This document shows, in pieces, positions 16,490 to 25,297 of a stretch of DNA of 64,000 nucleotides; positions within the stretch are counted from its first letter, which is position 1, and every line of letters starts with the position of its first letter. This DNA comes from CAZNXJ01 sp964577115 (GTDB lineage Bacteria > Planctomycetota > Planctomycetia > Pirellulales > Pirellulaceae): the NCBI GenBank assembly GCA_964577115.1, contig CAZNXJ010000025.1, forward strand, positions 5,197 through 69,196, read 5' to 3'. A model generated the notes under the pieces. The model was not told the DNA's origin. It saw only the letters and a program-made list of their open reading frames with translations, and made no database searches. The position numbers and the translations under genes are program-made.

Positions 16490-17848
16490 CTACGAGGGCC
16501 GCCCCGCGGCGGCCGGCGCTTCTCGTAAGGCACGCAGCGCTGCATCGGTAGCTTGAAGAGTTTGTGCGATGTCGTCCTCGGTGTGCGCGTAACTGATGCT
16601 GCTCTGCTTGACCGGCGCCGGGAATACATAGATGCCCCGTTCGATTAATGCCTTCCGATAAGCGGCATCGAATTCGAAGTCGTGGTTTTCAAGTACATCC
16701 CACCAGCATGTCGGCGCCGAATCGCAGAAGTAAACACAATGAGCGCTGCCGATCCGACTGATCGTGGCAGTCATCTGATGTTCGGCGAACAATGCGCGCT
16801 GGCCCGCTTCGAGCTTCTGCGCGAGCCGCTCGAGATGCCCATAAACATCAAGCTGCGGGTCGCGAAGTTTGCGGAGCGTTGCGATCGCTCCGGCCACTGT
16901 CAGCGGATGCGAATTGTAGGTGCCGGCAACCAGCACGCGCCGAGCCGGATCGTCTATCGTGGCGAGGTCCATGTACTCGGTCTTGCCCGCCAGCGCCGCG
17001 ATTGGCAGACCGTTGGCGAACGCCTTGCCGAAGGTGCTGAGGTCGGGCGCGACTCCGCAGAGCTGCTGATAGCCACCGAGACTCGCACGGAATCCCGTCT
17101 TCACCTCGTCAAAGATCAGCAGAAATTGGTGCTCGTCCGCGAGTTGTCGGAGCCCTTCGAGATAACCGGGCGCGGGCGGAACGACGCCAATGTTTTGAAG
17201 TACGGGCTCGGTGATTAGGCAGGCGATGGCATAGCGCCGGGCGACCCGGTCGATCGCTTCGAGGTCGTTGAACTCGACCGCGTGCATCAGCGCCTGCTCT
17301 TCGGCAGGAATCCCCGCGGTGATGGGAACAACCGGATACTCGTCGCCGACAACACGCTCGCCGCCAAGCTGCTCGCGCGAGCTCATCAAGTTCGCGGCTA
17401 CCGCATTGTGATGGCCGTTGTAGCTGCCTTGGATAAGCAGCACGTGCGAACGACCCGTGGCGGCGCGAGCGACGCGAATCGCCTGCGCGGTCGCTTCCGA
17501 TCCCGTGTTGAAGAACTGAACCTTCTCGGCGAACGGCACGCTGTCCACAAACAGTTCGGCAAGCTCGCCTTCTTCGGCCGTCGGGCCCGTTCCGTAATTC
17601 GAACGGCCGGAACGCAGCGCGTCGGCGATCGCCTGATTCACGTCGGGGTCGTTGTGCCCGAGGATGTACGGTGCAAACCCGGCGTGGTAGTCGAGGTACT
17701 CGCGCCCGTCGACATCCCACATGCGGCTCCCTTCCGCTCGGCAAAACGCAATCAGCGGGTCCGCTTTGCGATTCAGCGACCCCAGCCCGCCCGGGATCCA
17801 ACGCGCGTTGTGCTCGAGCAACGCTTGGCTGCGTGAATGGTCCGTCAT
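16490..17848 (-). CDS. Class III PLP aminotransferase (glutamate-1-semialdehyde aminomutase-like)
   Basis: A 452-residue PLP enzyme. Key parts are FFNTGSEATAQAIRVARAATGR near residues 112-133, the FDEVKTGFR block with D247, and the PLP-binding lysine K275 in STFGKAFANGLPIAALAG. The overall look is that of the glutamate-1-semialdehyde 2,1-aminomutase/aspartate aminotransferase-family group. It is not likely to be the heme-pathway HemL itself, since it sits beside a GntR-regulated sugar cluster and departs from HemL in the N-terminal region. It starts 95 bp from the divergent GntR gene and probably shares its control. The amino donor or substrate may be an amino sugar, which is inference. Confidence 0.82.
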   Translation of the reverse strand: MTDHSRSQALLEHNARWIPGGLGSLNRKADPLIAFCRAEGSRMWDVDGREYLDYHAGFAPYILGHNDPDVNQAIADALRSGRSNYGTGPTAEEGELAELFVDSVPFAEKVQFFNTGSEATAQAIRVARAATGRSHVLLIQGSYNGHHNAVAANLMSSREQLGGERVVGDEYPVVPITAGIPAEEQALMHAVEFNDLEAIDRVARRYAIACLITEPVLQNIGVVPPAPGYLEGLRQLADEHQFLLIFDEVKTGFRASLGGYQQLCGVAPDLSTFGKAFANGLPIAALAGKTEYMDLATIDDPARRVLVAGTYNSHPLTVAGAIATLRKLRDPQLDVYGHLERLAQKLEAGQRALFAEHQMTATISRIGSAHCVYFCDSAPTCWWDVLENHDFEFDAAYRKALIERGIYVFPAPVKQSSISYAHTEDDIAQTLQATDAALRALREAPAAAGRPS

Positions 17849-17902
17849 GCTCTGCCCTATGCAAACACGCTCGCCGCCCGCCGGCTGACGAAGCGATGGC
17901 TA

Positions 17903-17936
17903 TCTTGTTGACAGAAAACGCGAGTTCTTGTTAACG
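17903..17936. promoter_or_regulatory. GntR control region: direct repeats over a promoter
   Basis: TCTTGTTGACA (17903-17913) and TCTTGTTAACG (17926-17936) are direct repeats 23 bp apart, about two turns of helix. TTGACA at 17908-17913 and TTAACG at 17931-17936 are 17 bp apart and could be the -35 and -10 boxes. Transcription would then start at about 17943, next to the ATG at 17944. The region is shared with the divergent aminotransferase gene. Confidence 0.5.
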
Positions 17937-17943
17937 TAATCGG

Positions 17944-18615
17944 ATGCAAAATGTAACGTCAATCCCCGCCGAGGAAAAATCGCCGAGCCAGCGCGAGGTG
18001 GCTTATGAGAAGCTCCGTCGGCTGTTGATCCTCCAGCGCATCCCGGAAGGCGAGCGGCTGCGCGAGTCGGATTGGGCCGAGCAGTTGGGAGTGAACCGCG
18101 CAGCGCTGCGCGAAGCCTTCGCGCGGTTGGAAGCGGAAGGGCTCATCGAGCGTACCGCGACCACGGGTTACCAGGTGCCGATCCTCAGCGATGAAGAGAT
18201 GCGCGAGATCCTGCGTGTTCGAGCGATTCTCGAGTGCGGCGCGATCGATGAGCTTTGCCGCGAGGGGGCTCCCGATCCCGAGCGGCTTCAAGCACTTGAA
18301 CAAGCCTGTGACGAGCTGAGCGAACTGGTGGACCGCGGTTATTTGCTCGGAGCGAGCGAAGCCGATCGGCGTTTCCACGAAGCGCTCGTCGCTGCCGCGG
18401 GCAACCGCCGGCTATCGATGCTCTATGAGCGTTCACCGCTCCCGATGCTGCATGGCCGGATCGTCGGCCGCACGGAATGGGAACGCGAGGTGCGCATCAG
18501 CCTCGAACATCACCGCCGCATCACGGATGCGCTGCGCGAGGGAGACGCCACAACTGCGAAAGAAATTCTTCGGGCGCATCTGGACGAGCATCCCATCTTT
18601 CCGTTGCACCACTAA
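17944..18615 (+). CDS. GntR family regulator, FadR/FCD subgroup
   Basis: A 223-residue repressor-type protein. The winged helix-turn-helix covers about residues 14-78 (REVAYEKLRRLLILQRIPEGERLRESDWAEQLGVNRAALREAFARLEAEGLIERTATTGYQVP). The C-terminal FCD domain of six helices has its metal/ligand residues in ASEADRRFHEALVAAAGNRRL and in the final HHRRITDALREGD block. Regulators of this type sense sugar acids or other organic acids. It lies between the divergent aminotransferase and the rightward isomerase-to-lactonase genes and is the obvious local controller. Confidence 0.92.
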   Translation: MQNVTSIPAEEKSPSQREVAYEKLRRLLILQRIPEGERLRESDWAEQLGVNRAALREAFARLEAEGLIERTATTGYQVPILSDEEMREILRVRAILECGAIDELCREGAPDPERLQALEQACDELSELVDRGYLLGASEADRRFHEALVAAAGNRRLSMLYERSPLPMLHGRIVGRTEWEREVRISLEHHRRITDALREGDATTAKEILRAHLDEHPIFPLHH

Positions 18616-18703
18616 CGTGGCCGACCAGCCGTAACCTTACGTCACGTCATTCCACTTTGATCTCACTGCGAAGAATAACCGCGAAGAGTCAGGAACATCG
18701 CGC

Positions 18704-19579
18704 ATGCGGAAAGGCATAACGGTACGAGCGTTCTCGAACTCGGTGGACTTTCTCGGAGACACCGGTTTTCTCAATAGTGTCGACGATTTCCGGCGTGTGT
18801 TTGCGGCGGCTCGCGAGCACGGCCTCGAAGGCGTGCAGCTTTACACGGAAATCGAGTCCGGCTTTCTTTCGCTCAAGACCGACACGAAGGTGCTGAAGGA
18901 AATTGGCCGGGCGGCGACGGAGTCGGGCATCACGCTGCCGAGCCTTGAGATTGCACCGCTCCAGTACAGCGTGACGTCGGATGATCCCGCAGAGCGCCGG
19001 CGCGGAGTTGAGGTGGCTCGGCGCGGGCTCGAGATGGCTGCCGAGCTGGGCAGCTGCGGTATTCTCTTCATTCCCGGTTATGTGGGGCTTCCGTGGGACA
19101 AGTCCGCAGCCCCCGTGAACTATGAAGATGCCTACCATCGCACGGCGGAAGCGCTCTCCCAACTTGGCGAGCACGCTGGCAAACTCGGCATGGCCGTGCA
19201 TTTGGAAAACATCTGGAACATGTTCCTGCTCAGTCCGCTCGAAATGCGTTCGCTGATTGATCAGGTGGGTAGCCCGCACGTTGGTGTGTTGCTCGACGTA
19301 GGCAACTGCGTGCAGTTTGGGTTTCCTGAGCAGTGGATAAAGATCCTCGGGCCGCGCATTCGTGAAGTGCATCTGAAGGATTTTCGCCGAGCGGTCGGGA
19401 CAATCGAAGGTTTCGTGCCGCTGCTCAGCGGCGACGTGAACTGGCCGCAGGTCATGGCCGCGCTGCGTGAGGTGGGATATGAGGGGTTCCTGATCCCCGA
19501 AGTGTTTCCGTATGCCAGCTACGGCGATATGGCCCTTGACCATACCGCGAAGACGTTGGAGCGGCTGTTGGAGTCATAA
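18704..19579 (+). CDS. Sugar phosphate isomerase/epimerase family TIM-barrel protein
   Basis: A 291-residue xylose-isomerase-like TIM barrel. Metal-site residues are visible in AVHLENIWN (Glu), HVGVLLDVGNCVQFG (Asp), REVHLKDFRR (His) and GFLIPEVFPYASYG (Glu), the order found in hydroxypyruvate isomerase and tagatose/psicose 3-epimerase relatives. It would interconvert keto-sugars or sugar acids. It precedes the Gfo/Idh gene by 3 bp and is surely co-transcribed with it. Confidence 0.87.
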   Translation: MRKGITVRAFSNSVDFLGDTGFLNSVDDFRRVFAAAREHGLEGVQLYTEIESGFLSLKTDTKVLKEIGRAATESGITLPSLEIAPLQYSVTSDDPAERRRGVEVARRGLEMAAELGSCGILFIPGYVGLPWDKSAAPVNYEDAYHRTAEALSQLGEHAGKLGMAVHLENIWNMFLLSPLEMRSLIDQVGSPHVGVLLDVGNCVQFGFPEQWIKILGPRIREVHLKDFRRAVGTIEGFVPLLSGDVNWPQVMAALREVGYEGFLIPEVFPYASYGDMALDHTAKTLERLLES

Positions 19580-19582
19580 TTG

Positions 19583-20641
19583 ATGGCGAGCAAATTGAAG
19601 ATTGGCCTGGTCGGAGCGGGCGATATTGGCCGCGTTCATGCCCAGTCGTATCAGCGTTTGGATGATGTTGAGCTGGTTGTGGCGCGCGGGCGTGATCCGA
19701 GCCGCGCGGACGCATTAGCGGCCGACGTCGGAGCAAGCGTGGCGGACAATTACGAAGCACTGCTCGCGGACGATTCCATTGATGCAGTCGATCTCTGTGT
19801 TCCGAACGATCTGCACGCTCAGTATGCTCTGGCTGCGGCGCGTGCCGGGAAGCCGACGCTTTGCGAAAAGCCGATCGCACTGACGCTCGCCGATGCCGAA
19901 CAGGTTGTGGAAGCGTTTGTCAAGAATGGCATTCCGCTAATGATCGCGCATGTGCTCCGCTTTTGGCCTGAATACGAGCGTGGGCACGACCTGATAGCTT
20001 CTGGTTCGCTGGGCGCGATTCAGGCGTTTAGCGCTCGGCGTATGCTTTCGTTGCTTCAGGCGGTCGAGGGCGCAGAGGGGTGGCGCCGAGCGGCGCAGCG
20101 GACGGGCGGAGCGGCGCTCGACCTGCAAATTCATGACATCGATTTCATCCTCTGGACGTTCGGCATGCCGCAGCGCGTCGTCGCTCGCGGTGCTCGCAGC
20201 GAGTACGGTTCGTGGGACCATGTTTATACGCTGCTCGATTACACCGGCGGGCCGGCGGTGGGTATTGAGAGCAGCTTCATGTTGAAGGGCGATCCGGTAG
20301 TGATGGATTACCGCGCGGTCGGTGAACGCGCGTCGCTCGCGTTTTCCTTCCTCGCGACCGACTTCGCCATGCACGACCTGCACAGCGGCGATGAGCGAAC
20401 CTCGGCCGAGCGTCCCGCATCGCTCGTCAAGTATCAGGGCGGGCAGCGCGACGAGATCGTTATGCAGCAGCCCGAGGACCCGGTGTCGCTCGCATTCGAC
20501 AACGAACTGCGTGCATTCGTGCGGCTCGTGCGTGGCGACCGGACGGTGCGCGTGCCGACGCCTGCCGAGAGCGTGAATGCTCTGCGTGTCGCGCTTGCTT
20601 CGCTCGAATCTTGCGAGACGGGAAAAATCGTCGAGCTCTAG
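19583..20641 (+). CDS. Gfo/Idh/MocA family oxidoreductase (cytoplasmic)
   Basis: A 352-residue dehydrogenase without a signal peptide. The nucleotide site is KIGLVGAGDIGRVHAQSY at residues 5-22, and the catalytic lysine is in CEKPIALTLADAEQVVEAF near 93-111. The second domain carries LDLQIHDIDFILWTFG, with the active-site His/Asp pair typical of the family. The ATG at 19583 directly follows the isomerase stop; a TTG sits just before it. It probably oxidises a sugar or cyclitol hydroxyl in the pathway encoded here. Confidence 0.88.
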   Translation: MASKLKIGLVGAGDIGRVHAQSYQRLDDVELVVARGRDPSRADALAADVGASVADNYEALLADDSIDAVDLCVPNDLHAQYALAAARAGKPTLCEKPIALTLADAEQVVEAFVKNGIPLMIAHVLRFWPEYERGHDLIASGSLGAIQAFSARRMLSLLQAVEGAEGWRRAAQRTGGAALDLQIHDIDFILWTFGMPQRVVARGARSEYGSWDHVYTLLDYTGGPAVGIESSFMLKGDPVVMDYRAVGERASLAFSFLATDFAMHDLHSGDERTSAERPASLVKYQGGQRDEIVMQQPEDPVSLAFDNELRAFVRLVRGDRTVRVPTPAESVNALRVALASLESCETGKIVEL

Positions 20642-20710
20642 ACTCTGTCCCGAAACGCCATTTCCATCCAGTGCCATCGGTGCGTGCGAGAAGTGAAGGA
20701 GCGTGCTGCG

Positions 20711-21856
20711 GTGAAGATTGTTGACGTCGAGTTCATACCGCTGAGTGTTCGCCTGACGGGCAGCGACATTGTGCGTTGGTCGGGCGGCATGATGGACGTT
20801 TTCACAACGACGCTGGTGCGCGTGCGAACTGACGAGGGGCTGACCGGGCTCGGGGAAACCTATGCCGGTCTGTTTGCTCCGGAGGTGGTGCGGAGCATCG
20901 TCGAGTACTATCGCTCGCTGCTGATCGGCCGCGATCCGCTCCAGCCGGCCAGTCTCACACGCGAGATGGTGGATCGCACGTTGTTTTGGGCGCGCAGCGG
21001 CATTGGCGTCGCCGTGCTCAGCGCAATCGAGATGGCCCTGTGGGACATTGCGGGGAAGGCGGCCAATGCGCCGGTCTGGCAGTTACTGGGTGGCGCATAT
21101 CGCGAGCGCATCATGGCCTACGCCAGCGGTGGACTCGACCAGCCGCTCGACGACCTGCGGGCCGAACTGCGAGGCTACCTCGAGGCTGGATTCCGCGCGG
21201 TGAAGATCCGCGTGGGTCATGGTGCGGCGCGTGACGTGCCGAAGGTTTTTGCCGCTCGCGAAGCGCTTGGTCCCGATGCGAAGCTCATGGTTGATGCCGT
21301 ACAGGGACACAATCCTCGCGCGTGGACGGCTGCCGAGGCGCTCGACGTAATCACTCGACTCGATGAAGCTCGGCTGACGTGGTTCGAGGAACCCTGTCGC
21401 GCGACGGACTACGAAGGTTATGCACGCGTCCGTGACAAGACATCGATTCCGATCGCGGGGGGCGAGAGCTCGACGACGATCCACGACTTCCGCCGGTTCT
21501 TCGACGCCGGTGCGCTCGATATTGCTCAACCGGACGCGTCTTACACGGGGGGCATAACGGCCTGCCGCGAAGTAGCTCTGCTGGCCGAGTCGCATGGGCT
21601 GCGCGTCGTGCCGCATGTCTGGGGTTCGGGCGTCGCCGTCATGGCGAACTTGCACCTGGTATTCACGCTGCCGAACTGCTCGATGATTGAAGTACCCGTC
21701 CAGAAGAATCCGCTGCGCGACGCGCTGCTCGTCGAACCACTCGAGCTTAGCGACGGGCATCTGGCGCGTCCGACGAAGCCAGGCCTGGGCGTTGAGCTTC
21801 CCGAGGAGCTCGTCGAGCAATTCCCCTATATCCCGGGCAAGGGCGTTGTCCAGTAA
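20711..21856 (+). CDS. Mandelate racemase/muconate lactonizing enzyme family protein (probable sugar-acid dehydratase)
   Basis: A 381-residue enolase-superfamily enzyme. Visible catalytic residues: the KIR pair K165/R167, metal ligands D195, E226 and E252, and a D275/H302 dyad (QPDAS, VVPHVWGSG). The His/Asp dyad places it with mandelate racemase and the sugar-acid dehydratases. Most relatives in sugar clusters dehydrate aldonic acids. The GTG at 20711 has GGAG 10 nt upstream; GTG codons upstream at 20684 and 20693 are alternatives. It follows the Gfo/Idh gene by 69 bp and is part of the GntR cluster. Confidence 0.87.
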   Translation: MKIVDVEFIPLSVRLTGSDIVRWSGGMMDVFTTTLVRVRTDEGLTGLGETYAGLFAPEVVRSIVEYYRSLLIGRDPLQPASLTREMVDRTLFWARSGIGVAVLSAIEMALWDIAGKAANAPVWQLLGGAYRERIMAYASGGLDQPLDDLRAELRGYLEAGFRAVKIRVGHGAARDVPKVFAAREALGPDAKLMVDAVQGHNPRAWTAAEALDVITRLDEARLTWFEEPCRATDYEGYARVRDKTSIPIAGGESSTTIHDFRRFFDAGALDIAQPDASYTGGITACREVALLAESHGLRVVPHVWGSGVAVMANLHLVFTLPNCSMIEVPVQKNPLRDALLVEPLELSDGHLARPTKPGLGVELPEELVEQFPYIPGKGVVQ

Positions 21857-21892
21857 TCACTCGATCCAACTTTCTGGCAGGGCGGTTTGCCG

Positions 21893-22789
21893 ATGATCAT
21901 CGATATTCATACACACACGCCGACGCATCGGGACGAGGTGCCGGCGAGCGAGCGTCGGACGAATCGCGGCTGGAGACCTGACCGGCCGGTCGAGGCGGCG
22001 TTTTCGTGGGAGGATCATCGCCGAGCGATGGAGCCCGTGGATCGGGCGGTGGTGTTTGCGATCGCGCCGCCGCCCGGCAAATCAGCCTTCGAAATGACCG
22101 CTCTGCCGTGGCCCGACGATGTCAATCTGAACGATCTCACGGCCGAGTATGTCAAAACCGATCCCGCCAAACTCATTGGTTTCGTGACGGTGCATCCGCA
22201 TGCACCGGACGCGTGTGACGAAATTGATCGCTGCGTCGAGCAGCACGGATTTCGGGGCATTAAGCTAGCGCCGAACTATCAGAATTTCGAACCGCTTTGC
22301 GATGCCGCCCGAGCGATCTACGCACACGCTCAGCGCCGCGGCTTGCCCATCCTGTTCCATCAAGGAACCTCTCCGGTTCGCACGGCGCCGATCCGGTACG
22401 CTCATCCATTGATCATGGACGAGGTTGCCGTGCAGTTTCCGGAGCTCCGTATCGTGATGGCGCATATGGGCCATCCGTGGCAGCCGGATACCATCGCCGT
22501 AATCCGGAAACATCCGCATGTGTATGCGGACATATCCGGGCTGTTTTATCGTCCGTGGTCGTATTACCAGTGCATGGTACTGGCCATGGAGTGGGGCGTG
22601 TTACCCAAGCTGCTGTTCGCTTCTGACTATCCGATCACGACGCCGGCCGAGACGCTTGAAGCGCTGCGATCGCTGAGCCGTATGGGAGGCGGCGTGGCAC
22701 CGCAAATACCGGAAGAGCTGATCGAACCGATCATCCACCGCGACACGCTCGCACTGCTTGGCATCGAGGACCGCGAGTCGAATCGCTAG
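21893..22789 (+). CDS. Amidohydrolase_2 family metal-dependent hydrolase (possible lactonase)
   Basis: A 298-residue TIM-barrel hydrolase. The HxH metal site is at the N terminus (IDIHTHTPTH), further ligands lie in HPHAPDACDE, RIVMAHMGHPW and FASDYPITTP (Asp). It belongs with Amidohydrolase_2 proteins, which include lactonases for fuconate, rhamnonate and 2-pyrone substrates, as well as decarboxylases. Placed between a sugar-acid dehydratase and an SDR it could open a sugar lactone. The ATG at 21893 is chosen over a TTG 6 nt earlier. Confidence 0.85.
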   Translation: MIIDIHTHTPTHRDEVPASERRTNRGWRPDRPVEAAFSWEDHRRAMEPVDRAVVFAIAPPPGKSAFEMTALPWPDDVNLNDLTAEYVKTDPAKLIGFVTVHPHAPDACDEIDRCVEQHGFRGIKLAPNYQNFEPLCDAARAIYAHAQRRGLPILFHQGTSPVRTAPIRYAHPLIMDEVAVQFPELRIVMAHMGHPWQPDTIAVIRKHPHVYADISGLFYRPWSYYQCMVLAMEWGVLPKLLFASDYPITTPAETLEALRSLSRMGGGVAPQIPEELIEPIIHRDTLALLGIEDRESNR

Positions 22790-22815
22790 CGGCGACAAAC
22801 TTCGAAGGTAGTGCA

Positions 22816-23610
22816 ATGACCAGGGCGCTGGGACTGGAAGGAAAAATCGCGCTGGTTACCGGAGCCGGCGCGGGGATCGGCCGCGGCTGCGCGCTGGCGC
22901 TTGCCGATGCGGGGGCGAGCGTGATCGTCAACGACATCGACTCCGCGGCGTCCGAAGCCGTCGTGCGTAAATGTGAAGAACGCGGCTCCCGTGCGCTGGC
23001 CGTATGCGCCGACATGACGGACTCGCGCGAAGTTGTGCGCGTGTATGACGTCGCAGAGCGGCAGTGGGGGCCCGTACAGATCGTCGTTTCTTGCGTGGGC
23101 ACGAGTGTTCGTCGCCCGCTGCTCGAAACAACGGCGGAGCAGCTCCATCGAACGGTCGAGCTCATTGTCTATAGCGCGTTTCATACGTTGCAGGAGGGCG
23201 CGCGGCGCATGATCGCGGCGGCTCAGCCAGGGCGGATGGTCACCATCGGATCCCTTCACGCGGATGTGCCGTTCCGCGATTCGATTACCTACAACATTGC
23301 AAAGGCGGGACTGCGGAGTCTCACGCGCAGCTTTGCCGCCGAGCTGGTGACGCATGGCATCCTGGTGAACGAAGTCGTTCCAGGGCTGACCGATACGCCG
23401 GGCGAGCGAAAGTACCGAACGGAAGAAGAGCTGGCAAAAGTCGGTCGCTCGTTGCCGCTCGGGCGCATGGCGTCACCCGACGAGATCGGGCGGCTCGTGC
23501 GGTTCATTGTTTCCGATGAAAACCCTTACATGACCGGCTCGATCATCACCGCCGACGGCGGACTCGGCGTCACGTTGACCGGCGGCCTCAAGCCACCAAC
23601 CGGAGGTTAG
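22816..23610 (+). CDS. SDR family NAD(P)-dependent oxidoreductase
   Basis: A 264-residue classical short-chain dehydrogenase. The cofactor motif TGAGAGIG lies at residues 15-22, the catalytic residues are S146, Y159 and K163 (YNIAK), and the C-terminal MTGSIITADGGLGV is typical. It follows the amidohydrolase by 26 bp and is probably the last gene of the GntR-controlled unit. A role in oxidising a sugar to a lactone or a sugar acid to a keto acid would fit. Confidence 0.92.
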   Translation: MTRALGLEGKIALVTGAGAGIGRGCALALADAGASVIVNDIDSAASEAVVRKCEERGSRALAVCADMTDSREVVRVYDVAERQWGPVQIVVSCVGTSVRRPLLETTAEQLHRTVELIVYSAFHTLQEGARRMIAAAQPGRMVTIGSLHADVPFRDSITYNIAKAGLRSLTRSFAAELVTHGILVNEVVPGLTDTPGERKYRTEEELAKVGRSLPLGRMASPDEIGRLVRFIVSDENPYMTGSIITADGGLGVTLTGGLKPPTGG

Positions 23611-23810
23611 GGAAAGACAATGACGAAGGTGGAAGGATGATACGGAGTGAGGCGTACTCGCGAACCGGCTGATCGGCGCCTTGGTGGTGGAGTGCGGCTT
23701 CGTTGATTAAGATCGTGCCCGAGTGCCGCGCGGTCGTGGTCGATTGACAGCGCCACCGCTCGCGAAGGCGCTTTGTGTTTTTGTTGGCCATCTTCCGCGC
23801 TGATTGCTTG

Positions 23811-25091
23811 ATGACTCCCATGATGCCACACCGCTCGACGCGCCGATCGTTTCTTACGACTACCGCCGCACTGGCTGCCAGCGCGCCTGTTCTTGGGAAC
23901 GCTTTGCTTGCGCAAGACGAATCGTCCGAGCGGCCGCTCATGGCGTACGTGGGCACATTCAGCTCACCATTGGGCGACGTGCTTCCAACGCAGGTTGACT
24001 TGCCGCCGGGCAACGGGCGCGGCATTCACCTATTCCGAGTGGATCGGAAGAGCGGCGAATTGTCGGCGGCCGGCGTGTTTGAGATGGGAACCAGTCCGAG
24101 CTGCCTGGTGTTCAATGCCGCAGGCGATCGACTCTACTCGGCGAACGAAACGGATCATGTCGCCGGCGGCGAGGGAACCGTCAGTGCGTTTCGTGTTAAC
24201 CCGAAGGACGGGCAGCTCGAGTTAATAAACACAGTCCGGTCGGGCGGAGCCGGCCCGACATATGTGAGCATCCATCCATCGGGTCGCTATCTTCTCGTCG
24301 CGAATTATTTCGGCGGATCGGTGGCCGTGCTGCCCATCGAATCGGATGGCCGCTTGGGCGAGCCGACGGATGTGAAGAAGGACGCGGGAGATATCGGCCC
24401 CACGCGAGCGACGAATGCTCCGCCCGGCAGCTTCGCCTTTAGCGGTCACGACGTACCCCACGCGCACATGATTCAGGCCGATCCATCGGGCCGTTATGTG
24501 CTGCACGCGGATTTGGCACTGGATCAGATTCTGGTGTGGAAATTTGACGAGCAGCGCGGCGTGCTCACCGCGAACGATCCACCGTTCGTGGCTCTGCCGC
24601 CCGGCGATGGGCCGCGCCACTTCCACTTCCATCCCAACGGCCGCTGGTTCTATTCGATACAGGAAGAAGGCTCGACGATCGTCCTCTTCGACTACGATGC
24701 CACGACCGGCCGGCTTACCGAACGGCAGACGGTTTCCAGCCTTCCGCCGGGATACGCTGGGAGCAACTTCTGCTCGGAGATCCTCGTGTCATCCGACGGG
24801 CGTTTTGTCTATGGCGGAAACCGCCTACACGACAGTGTCGGCATTTTCGCCGTGAAGCCCTCGGGGGAACTAGAATTTGTTGCCGCCGAATGGACGCGCG
24901 GAAATTATCCTCGCAGCTTCAACTTTGACCCCTCCGGACAGTTCTTCTATTCGTGCAATCAGCGCGCGGACAACGTGACGACGTTCCGTGTCAATCGCGA
25001 AACCGGGTTGCTTGAGTTCACCGGTCAATACACGCCCGTCGGTAATCCGTCGATTATCGTGTTTCTGGATCTTGCGAAGGTTCGATCGTAG
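23811..25091 (+). CDS. Secreted lactonase-family beta-propeller protein (6-phosphogluconolactonase-like)
   Basis: A 426-residue protein with a Tat-type signal (STRRSFLTTTAALAASAPVL) followed by a seven-bladed propeller of the YbhE/Pgl type. Blade signatures repeat: AYVGTF near the start, LVFNAAGDRLYSAN, VSIHPSGRYLLVANYFGGSVAVLP, HMIQADPSGRYVLHADL, HFHPNGRWFYSIQEE, ILVSSDGRFVYGGNR and FNFDPSGQFFYSCNQ. Secreted members probably hydrolyse sugar lactones. The ATG at 23811 or at 23820/23823 could be used. It lies 200 bp past the SDR gene and may share its pathway. Confidence 0.85.
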   Translation: MTPMMPHRSTRRSFLTTTAALAASAPVLGNALLAQDESSERPLMAYVGTFSSPLGDVLPTQVDLPPGNGRGIHLFRVDRKSGELSAAGVFEMGTSPSCLVFNAAGDRLYSANETDHVAGGEGTVSAFRVNPKDGQLELINTVRSGGAGPTYVSIHPSGRYLLVANYFGGSVAVLPIESDGRLGEPTDVKKDAGDIGPTRATNAPPGSFAFSGHDVPHAHMIQADPSGRYVLHADLALDQILVWKFDEQRGVLTANDPPFVALPPGDGPRHFHFHPNGRWFYSIQEEGSTIVLFDYDATTGRLTERQTVSSLPPGYAGSNFCSEILVSSDGRFVYGGNRLHDSVGIFAVKPSGELEFVAAEWTRGNYPRSFNFDPSGQFFYSCNQRADNVTTFRVNRETGLLEFTGQYTPVGNPSIIVFLDLAKVRS

Positions 25092-25101
25092 ATACGGGCC
25101 T

Positions 25102-25118
25102 ACCGGCTAACTGCCGGT
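25102..25118 (+). terminator. Weak hairpin after the lactonase gene
   Basis: ACCGGC (25102-25107) and GCCGGT (25113-25118) enclose TAACT, 10 bp after the stop codon, and are followed by CGTTTGG. The T-run is short, so the terminator call is weak. Confidence 0.35.
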
Positions 25119-25252
25119 CGTTTGGCGTCCGATGAATCCGGATCGAACGACCCGCGTGGCGCATTTCCCGCGCGTGGCTGACAGAAGCGCCGAGCGTCCG
25201 CGCATCGATCTTTCCGTCTCCGCATGGGGGCAGAAAACGTCTGCGCGCGGAG

Positions 25253-25297
25253 GAAAATTCCCAGATTTTTACATCTGGGAACGGAATTTTCTATACA
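25253..25297 (+). promoter_or_regulatory. Promoter overlapped by an interrupted inverted repeat
   Basis: TTTACA (25268-25273) and TATACA (25292-25297) are 18 bp apart. GAAAATTCCCAGAT (25253-25266) pairs with ATCTGGGA plus GAATTTTC (25273-25291, 4-5 nt bulge). The repeat covers the -35 box and spacer, the place for a repressor or activator site. The GAATTTTCTATA 12-mer here (25284-25295) also lies at 3339-3350. Confidence 0.5.

Noticed and set aside
16490..17848. Aminotransferase as HemL of the heme pathway
   Set aside because: The class fits, but the setting next to a GntR-controlled sugar cluster and the divergent N-terminal region favour a catabolic enzyme; not excluded.
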